From Salvator merianae (Eukaryota > Chordata > Lepidosauria > Squamata > Teiidae): 64,000 nt of DNA. This document shows positions 56,490 to 64,000 of this stretch, one piece after another. Under the pieces are notes generated by a model that searched no databases, was not told the DNA's origin, and saw only the letters and a program-made list of their open reading frames with translations. Position 1 is the first letter of the stretch. Every line of letters starts with the position of its first letter. A program made the translations under genes and the position numbers. The stretch spans positions 14,178,566 through 14,242,565 of the forward strand of contig QVOM02000090.1 in NCBI GenBank assembly GCA_003586115.2, in the 5' to 3' direction.

Positions 56490-56712
56490 AGGTTTGGTCA
56501 CTTCATCATGGTTCACATGTGAACCAAAACCTCAGTTCAAAGCGAGCCCAAAGAAAGGGGGTTGCAAGGAACCAAATGAACCACAGGGCACCAAGGTTGT
56601 TTCACTATGGTTCACTCGGTTCACATGAGAACCAAACCACCCTGTTTAAGAAAATGGTTTGAATCAAACGCAAACCAAACCAGTAAATTTCAGTTCATGC
56701 GCATCCCTATAT
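56490..56712. repeat. GGTTCGAACC-rich dispersed element, copy 7
   Basis: CATGGTTCACATGTGAACC (a near-perfect palindrome), 'GGTTCACTCGGTTCACATG', 'GGTTTGAATCAAACGC' and 'AAACCAAACCAG', ending 'GTTCATGCGCATCCCTATA', which corresponds to the family's TGCACATCYCTA end. Confidence 0.6.
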
Positions 56713-57785
56713 CTGAGCCTGTTGTCGCTTACACACATGCACGCATCTGCATCCTCTAATCTTCCCTGCAGCACAGGAGTGAGTTTTACATGGTCTCCCT
56801 TTCTAAACTTTGCAGATAAACATGTCCAATTAATACGAAGCCATTGTCAGCCACGGTAATTTTGGAAAAGCCTCTCTTATTGAGATGGCTAGTCGTCCAT
56901 TCTTATATATGGTTTCTTTTCATGTTGTTTGGAAAATTGTGGCCCTAGTCTTTCTTCTGCACAGATCCAGAGTTTCTCTTGTGCACAGCTGGGTCGGAGG
57001 GCAATCCCAAGGCGTCCTGGAAGGGCCCTTTTGACCCAGAAGGTTCTTTTTCCCTCCTGCCTCTGTATAGTGAGGAAGAACCTTTGCAAGGCGGTGGGAA
57101 AGACCTGCGTCTGCCTTTCCCACCTCTTGACTTCAAATACCCATCAGCTTCCATAGTGATGATGTGCAGCAGAAAGGATCTGACTTTGATCAGCCCATTT
57201 ACATGCTGGCAGCTCGGTGGCATTTTATCTGTCTCAAGCAACAAAAATCATTTCTCGTTTGCTGGCTACGCTCCAGCTCTAAAACGTTTCTCTTTATCCA
57301 CACGACACTTAAGGAAATATTGGTTTTCTGAGCCCATCTTGCTGCGTGCCTCGTAGCTGTTGACCACTGACCAGGATGGGTCATTGAAGGAGAAACTTAG
57401 AATCATTTGTGCCTTTTGAGGAATGTTTAGCCCTCAGCTATTTGCTAAACAGAAGATTTGAGAAGAGATTGTCTTCGTACTGGAAGTCATTATAACATTT
57501 TGGCAGCTTTCCGGCCTCTTTCTTTATAGATCCAGACCTTCAACGCATTTGAGCTTGCCTTTCAAATTCCTTCTTTCTTCTTGCAAATAAAAACACTCCA
57601 ACTCTTGCTTGGCAAACATTCTCATAAATGCACGACTTCAAAAAACATAGCAGTACAAGATTTCAGAGGATACATTTCTTCCTTAACTTTTATTGACATC
57701 TTTGTTTTCTTTAGGAGTTGAGCTGGAGTTGATTAGTGGATGTTATAAAGGTTATTACTGCTTGGAAAATGGTACAGTGGCTTTG
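56713..57785. other. No gene; possible noncoding element at 56735-56880
   Basis: 56780-56880 ('CATGTCCAATTAATACGAAG' region) is repeat-free and ATTA-containing. Frames at 56889-57356 on both strands overlap and show no domain. Confidence 0.35.
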
Positions 57786-58250
57786 GGATGCTGTTAAGTG
57801 CTGATGGTGGTAAACGCTCATTGCGTTTTCAAACTCTGCCTAATACGATCGGGTTTTATAAAGTTTTTGATGACCCTCTGACTACGTGTTTCAAATTGTG
57901 GTGCTGGAGAAGACTTTTGAGAGTCTTTAGGACTGCAAAGAGATCAAATCAGTCCAGACTAAAGGAAATCTACCGTGATTGTCCACCAGAAGGACAAATA
58001 CTGAAGCTGAAGCTCAAATGCTTCAGCCACATAGTGAGAGGGCAGGACTCACTGGAAAAGACCCTGATGCTGGGAAAGACGGAAGGCAGACGGAGAAGTG
58101 GAGGCAGAGGGTGAGATGGGCAGATGGTGTCATGGAAGCAACGAGCAAGAGGTTGAACAACCTCCAGGAAACAGGGGAGGACATGGGCCTGGTGTGTTAT
58201 GGCCCATGAGGTTGTGAAGAATCAGACACAACTGTACAACTGAACAACAA
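57786..58250 (+). mobile_element. BovB (RTE-clade) LINE 3' end
   Basis: From about 57900 the plus strand encodes the C-terminal tail of the BovB reverse-transcriptase ORF: CWRRLLRVFRTAKRSNQS, later LKLKLKCFSHIVRGQDSLEK, then TLMLGKTEGRRR. A small indel near 58085-58105 shifts frame, and the reading continues as WRQRVRWADGVMEATSKRL. The 3' end reads GAATCAGACACAACTGTACA + ACTGAACAACAACAA, the usual BovB tail. Most of the element is missing (5' truncation), and the frameshift makes it dead. The stretch 57786-57900 is less certain. BovB is known for repeated horizontal transfer between squamates and mammals such as ruminants. Confidence 0.88.
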
Positions 58251-58339
58251 CAAATGACTATAAGCGGACTTCTCAAGCCCTCCTCCTCTCCTCCAGTAAA
58301 TCAAGATGGAAGCACAGAAGTTAAGCCCATAATGTTAAA
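58251..58339. other. Spacer
   Basis: No recognisable feature. Confidence 0.4.
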
Positions 58340-58640
58340 GAAAAGAAATTGGGTCCTGAAACTTTTAACACCCTTTTAAGCCATAATGAAGAGTGTTATG
58401 GCCACACTTAACTGTGCATTAGCTGGGCAGTTCCTGGGGGAGGCATCTAAGCTCTATAGAGAACTGTCATGGGCCCATATTTTAAGCTCATGGCTCTCCA
58501 TCATGCAGATGAAGTTGGATGATCATATCCCCAATTTCTTCAAACAGCTGAAACAACGTATATATTTCCCACACGGCCGCTGGATACTACGTCTCTTTTA
58601 AGATATTTTTCCCATTATGCTCTTCAAAGATGCAGGAGTT
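58340..58640. promoter_or_regulatory. Candidate conserved noncoding element
   Basis: Repeat-free, varied sequence with 'CTGTGCATTAGCTGGG', 'GATGATCATATCCCC' and 'AACAACGTATATATTTCCC'. Enhancer-like texture next to the BovB insertion. Inference only. Confidence 0.3.
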
Positions 58641-61600
58641 TTTTTTCACTTCCCACTAGAAGTTTAAATCATCCTTGTGCCATAAATGCAAAACAACCAA
58701 GTCAATTGTTTTGCAGGGCTGGTTTCTATGCATTATGACACCAATAATTCAGAACACAGTGAAATTTCCTTCTCAGTAAATCCACTTTACTGGTTATCAC
58801 TTGCTCTACCTCTGTGCAAAGTAAGCACATTTCTATGAGTGAATGCAAACCGGGCGGAGGGGAAAGAACCTTCCCAGTCTCAGCACCACCTCGAAGAACC
58901 CTCACTTGCAGATTAAGACAGATGGCTCTTTTAAGGGGACCCTAAAATGCTCCACCTTATTTGCAGATAGGGGAGTGGGCAGTGCAGTTCCATCCAGGAA
59001 GAACTTCTCCACCTGTTTCTTAAAGGAAAAGTTAATTTTGAATCACCTTTCAGGGTTTTTACCTCATTATGGGGAGCTTAGAGTAAGCACATAGGACAGG
59101 GATGGTTGGGCCCGAAGGTGGAATAAACTTTCGTATTCATTCCAAGGTTCCTGAATTCCTGCAGAAAGGTCAATCGGAATACTGCGAGTTCCATGTTTTT
59201 TCAGGGAGCCTTTACACCCAGATCAGAGAGATTCCTTGCCCCCTTATCCACCCAGTGAGTGGAGACTTCTTCTTACCCACCCACATGGGTTTGCAATGGG
59301 CCTTTGAGGTCCACACTTCCCAGCTCTACCAGCCCTGCTATAACCTGTGTATGTGAAATCAAAGTATGCCTTGCTCTGAATTCTGTGATGCTATTTGCAC
59401 TGGAAAATGCTTGCCAAACAAGTTTTGTGCTACGGAGAAAAGAGGAAACAGAATGCGATTTGTAGGGCAAATATATTGAAAAGTGAGCAGAACTGTATAT
59501 TACAGGGGGAGAATTATGCACAGGCCATTTAGAAAATGCAAAGAATTTAAACAAAGCTTTCTAAAATGCTTTTCCCCCCTTTTCCTAATAAGAAAAACAC
59601 GGAAGAAGCAAACTATGATTGAGTGCATGGGAAAATGAGGTGAAATGGTGATAGGAAAAACCATCCATCCCTGTTTTTTCTACTCTGCTTTTATAGCTGC
59701 TATCCTGTTCACAGATAAATCAGGGGCTGGATGTCTTGAGAGCTGACAAGGAGGGAAGCCAGAAACCATCCTCTGCCTTGCATGTTGATTAAAGGCAGAG
59801 AAATGTGAACAACCAGCAGGAGCTAAGGAAGGCTCTCCAAATACTGGTGAACTACAAGTCCCTTGTTCCGTAACCAATCTGACCAAAGACAAGGAATGAC
59901 AAGCAACCTGGTTGGAGAACTCTCAAGTGTTTATCAGACAGGGTCTGAGGGTTTTGGGGAGAGGGTGTGTCTCTTGCTGAGGATGCTTGCCCCCCCTTGT
60001 TTTGGAGTGACAACAGCAGGTGTAGGTAGATCCTCATATCCTGTCCTTTGCACTACAAACACCATCCAGGCTCCTGCATTTCATTCGTCCCTCAGACCCC
60101 AAGACGAGTATCTAACAGTTGGCCACGTTTGATCATTTAGGAGGACCTGCTTGATTGGACTCAACGCGATTGCACAAACTACATCTGGGTGTTTGTTTGG
60201 CTGAGGAATCCTCCTGGGAAAAGAGAAGGATCTGAATAAATATGGTATGAAAACTCTGTGTTAAAATCCTTAGCACAGCTACCATTAAATTCCTTCTCAC
60301 CTTCATCTGAAGGTCCCATGCAACCTTGGGTCACACCAGGTGCCCGCACTGCAGTTGCTTTGCTCTACAGTCTCTTCCGTTTATTACTTCAGGGGAATCT
60401 TGGATCTCTTCTGAAAGCTGAGCTACAAATCCTGGACAGAGTCTGGAAATATTCCCTTTTTGTTTGATAGGCCCCTTGATACTTAGAGAGAAGGTTTTGT
60501 TGTTGCTTAGATCTTATTCCTTCAAGGTAGTTCCACTGTAGCCGTACTTCCAGTTCAGTGATAAATATCTGAATACAGCAATTATTTCTGGATGATCCTC
60601 GAGTAATATCAGGTTCTTTTTCTGCTTTAGAAAGATGCTTTTTTCTCGTCTTGAGTTTTGCTCACCGCTTCAGAAGAGGTTTTGTGTTGCATTCTGTTTT
60701 ATATGAAATATCTTTGTGATACTGAAAGATTTCTCTGGCTCTTCTGTTTTTGCTCAAGAGGGCTTGACTGTTCCAATGTGATTTTTTCCCCCTTTTGTAA
60801 TTACATTCATAGTGAAAGACTCCTGGGCATTTTCCTTCATGTCTCTAAGTTTTAACGACATATAATGTCTTCAAGGTCTGAGACTTCATTCTGTAGCTGC
60901 CACATGCTGTTTTTAGGGCACTGCTGTTTTCTTACTGTGTACAAGTAAGGAGGTCACTAAAGTTCTTCATGGGTTTCATTTTAAATACTCCTTGTATTAC
61001 AGTGTCTGATTTCTTCCCCCATCTGTAAGTGCCTTTCTGCACTTACCACAGATGCGGGATAGATGGCTCCACAGACCTCTTTCGGGCCTCTTTTGTCCAC
61101 TCGCTGGTGCAGACTAGAGAGGTCCCACTCCTGCCAGAACACTCTGTCTGCACCAGTGATTTCTCCCTGAAATGATTTCAGGCTCATAAACTGGCGTTTG
61201 TTTGTTTTTCCAGAGCTTCTGTCATAACTAGTAAAATTCTCACTGCTCAGAATTACTGCCTTAACGCTCCTTGGATCTTATAAACTGTGTTTTTGCTAAG
61301 GAGATCTTTGCATACTTATGCTCTTTGGACTAGAAAAACAGAAATCCCGAGGGGCGGTAGAAGATTCCAGTAGCCAAGGCTTTTAGAAAGCCATTCACAA
61401 GTGGACGTTTGTCAAAATTCTTCTTACCCTTTCCTAAAGCAAGCCAAGGCCCAATCACAGTCTGTAGAACCTCCAGGAAGAAGAATTGTCATGGAAAAAA
61501 AGCCGGCCAAGGGGCTCAGCTCTTCCCAAGCGATCCAGGCTTCCATCAGTAGCACTTTCGGAGCTGAAAAGGGGTCCCAAGCTACTGGGATTCCATTTGC

Positions 61601-61814
61601 AGAGCAGAGAAGGCCCCTCATGAGGGTTTCTTGGGTTTATTTTCACTACACAGGCATTCTGGTTCTCTCTCTCTCTCTCTGACACACACACGGAGGAGCA
61701 GTGCTTGCCGATGAATTCGCAGCCTCTCCCATGGGGACCCCTCTGCAGTTTCTGCTGACTGCCCTTTCCACAGCCTGGAAACGTCGCCTTGACACAGGGG
61801 CTGTGCAAAGAGCT
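58641..61814. other. No gene seen
   Basis: About 3.2 kb without a recognisable exon or repeat. A short (CT)n lies at 61663-61680. Frames such as 61455-61808 (minus) lack any signature. Confidence 0.4.
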
Positions 61815-61985
61815 GACACAGGTAAATGCTGCTAATGAGCCACACGCCGCCCGGCCGTCCCCTTAACAGGATGCGATGGCGCATGTCAGGCCGGCTAATA
61901 TAGATGCACTGGAAGGAAGAGGAAGATTTACATTGTCTTTGCAAATGGATTCAGGCAAGCAATTAAAAATGGGAAATGAATTATC
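61815..61985. promoter_or_regulatory. Candidate noncoding element
   Basis: CpG-retaining 'GCCACACGCCGCCCGGCCGT' followed by AT-rich 'CGGCTAATATAGATG' and 'CAATTAAAAATGGG'. Repeat-free. Inference only. Confidence 0.25.
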
Positions 61986-62842
61986 TGCTCCAAGAAGGGA
62001 CACGCACAACTTTATTTATTTATGTGTTGCCTGAGCCTCCAAAGGGGTTGTTAAAAGAAAGCAATCGGTTCTTTTCTCTTCTGCTGCACTGGACGTCCAT
62101 CTGGGCTTGTCACTAGAATGGTCTCTGATGCCAGGGAGTCCAATTCCAAGTGGGCAAGAGTGGAGTCTCCAAGAGGTTTCAGCCAGAAGTTCAACCTCCC
62201 TTCCCTGTGAATTCCACCACCCTGTGCTCCTGCTTGGCTATTTGGCTGAAAGGAAAGAGCAGCAGGGAACCAGGTTTAGAGCAGGGAAGTCTTGGGGGTC
62301 TTGAACCCGGGAAGAATGGCTGGAGGCTGAAGTGGAATATCTTGGAGCTCCTCTGGGCTGCAAAACGGACATCTCCTTAGCAATTAACAGAAAAAGCGGA
62401 AAGATCAGGGGAAAGTCCAGTAAGGCAAAGTGCTTGGGGGTGTCCTTCAGGAAGGAAGGGTTACTGGGCATCTGTCTGGGGGGGGTCACCTGGAATGGGC
62501 TGGGAGGGAAGCAACTCAGCTTGTTTAAACCCTCGGTCCCTCTCCGGGTGCTGGAGGAGGCCCGTGGCTCTCTGGTGGGAACGCTGTGTGGGAGGATTCT
62601 TGGCAGAAGATCGGCTGCGAAATAAACAAGCAAATAAATAAAAGTTGGAGTCATTTCCAACTGTGTATAGGAAATGTCAATCAACAGGCTTCGCAGTAGG
62701 AAATTCTAGTGTGCTGATTGCACTTTAAATGAAGAAATTAAATGAAGAAATTCCTTCTGTCAGAGCAAAGTGAGCTTTAATCAATGTTTGGGTGAACAAT
62801 GCAAGTTTTATATTATGGAGCAATGTGTGAATAACTCCTTCA
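61986..62842. other. No gene; LINE-tail stubs
   Basis: 'TTTATTTATTTATGTG' at 62013 and 'GCGAAATAAACAAGCAAATA' at 62616 are tail-like A/T stubs of LINEs facing opposite ways; bodies not recognisable. 'AAATGAAGAAATT' is directly duplicated at about 62726-62752. Confidence 0.35.
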
Positions 62843-62876
62843 CTCCCTCCTTCCCTCCCTCCCTCCCTCCCTCCCT
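62843..62876. repeat. (CCCT)n microsatellite
   Basis: Tetranucleotide run with one TTCCC interruption. Confidence 0.9.
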
Positions 62877-62907
62877 AGCTCCTGTCTTCTCTCTTCCCTC
62901 CCTTGCA

Positions 62908-62975
62908 TCCTTTCCTTTCCTTTCCTTTCCTTTCCTTTCCTTTCCTTTCCTTTCCTTTCCTTTCCTTTCCTTTCC
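62908..62975. repeat. (TTTCC)n microsatellite
   Basis: About 13 perfect pentanucleotide units, 30 bp after the previous tract. Confidence 0.95.
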
Positions 62976-64000
62976 CATTCTCCCAGCGTTCCCCCACAGC
63001 TCCGCCATTCCGCAAGATCACAGCGCACCTTCAAACACGCCTCAACCTACCCCGATCTACCCTGTCACCCTCCTAGAAATGCTTCACAAACCACGGCTGC
63101 CCTAATCCCTTGATTATCTGAGTTGTCCTTTCTCTGTTTTATGATGGTCCTTTTTTTTTTTTTTAATAAGCTTTCCTTCCTGAGGTCAGCAAAAACATTT
63201 GTAAATGTGCCAAAGTTCACTGCTTTAGGTCTGGAGCAGATGCTACCAAACACAATAAATCTGGATTAGGTTTGACCTTCTCTGACTGATGGGAAAGCAA
63301 AGAACATCGATCAGTTGTTGATGGGGCCTCCGCTCAGACACTAGTAAAGCGTCTTGGGACAAAGAGGGCCAGGATTAACGTTGCTTCGTTGCATTCGCAC
63401 ACATGCAGTGCCCACCAGTTCTGCTCTCGAAAATGTAGAAAACAGATTCATTAGGGAGGTTTTTTTGCATGTGCCTCTGAATATCAAGACACCAGAAAGG
63501 ACTAAGGGGCCACCCGCCTGGCAGATGGGTGGGTGAACTTTTTTTTTTTTTTTAAAGCATGTATCTCTGTGAGGCGAAGGTGTGGGAATGGTTCCAACCG
63601 AAAACCTCCCCCTCGTATCCACTGAAGTGTGTTTTGATCCACAGTAGATCAAACGGTGGGCCATGAGATCTCGGGATAGCTTCCACTCAGTCTGCCCTGC
63701 ATGGTTGCAATCCGAAGTCTGTGCATGAGTAAAGGGATTGATTCGGTGTGAATATACAATGGTGTGAAAAATATTGGTCCTAGCTACTGGCTGTCTGACT
63801 GCCTAGGGGGAAGAAGAAACTGCAGCAGCATGACCACACTTGATGATGAAAAATTTCCCCAGCAACACCCAAGGCTTTTGGCCCCTAGATTTTGGGCAAC
63901 CCTGCCCAAGGGGTCTGCGTTGGAGTTCAACCTCTGCGCCAGTTAAAGTGACAGAAATGGTCCACCTTGCAAGATTCCTTGAGGAATAAGTTGAAAGAAA
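62976..64000. other. No gene seen
   Basis: T-runs at 63151-63164 and 63539-63553; no recognisable exon, repeat or RNA gene up to the window end. Confidence 0.4.

Noticed and set aside
57788..58114. Possible host gene exon encoding a CWRRLLR-containing peptide
   Set aside because: It is the tail of the BovB reverse-transcriptase frame, truncated and frameshifted.
62770..63105. Frames with FPFLS or KGKER repeats on opposite strands
   Set aside because: Translations of the (TTTCC)n microsatellite.

Overview
The window looks like non-genic nuclear DNA from a squamate reptile, probably a lizard. I found no convincing protein-coding exon, no RNA gene and no bacterial-style gene layout. Open reading frames are short, lie on both strands and match nothing I recognise except retrotransposon tails. 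The squamate call rests on three things: a BovB (RTE-clade) LINE 3' end at 57786-58250, several CR1-type LINE 3' ends carrying the octamer-like TTCTTATG terminus, and dispersed repeats of kinds I know from lizard and snake genomes. I made no database comparison.

Layout: the background is single-copy DNA of moderate GC. It contains (a) LINE 3' ends: CR1-like at 11157, 12339, 12546, 17826, 23735, 38736 and 43986; L2-like at 43290; BovB at 57786. (b) Short inverted-repeat elements: 3528, 6541 with a relative at 39715, 8413 with a relative at 26275, 16150 and 34316. (c) Dispersed families that I can define only by comparing copies within the window: a 'GGTTCGAACC-rich' family with seven copies, a ~245-bp family with three copies (4555, 16935, 39380), and a 75-bp shared block (9727, 26627). 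(d) Tandem arrays: a 25-bp minisatellite of about 22 units at 29148-29697, a 110-bp duplication at 19184-19403, a 24-bp x4 array inside a CR1 copy, a duplication around purine tracts at 45918-46216, and many microsatellites. (e) Two outstanding palindromes: a perfect 52-bp palindrome at 20219-20270 and a 21-bp stem hairpin at 15949-16025.

Between the repeats are stretches rich in ATTA/TAATTA and sometimes POU octamers (for example 4180-4435, 6870-7110, 22690-22880, 29790-30720, 53700-53830, 54430-54690, 58340-58640). They have the texture of conserved developmental enhancers. If so, the window would be a gene desert or a large intron near a developmental regulator. That is inference from composition only; which gene is involved cannot be told from this sequence.

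I see no new multi-gene system. The most promising undescribed items are the GTTCGAAC-rich family with its shared palindromic core, the three-copy ~245-bp family, the two small inverted-repeat transposon families, and the two long palindromes.
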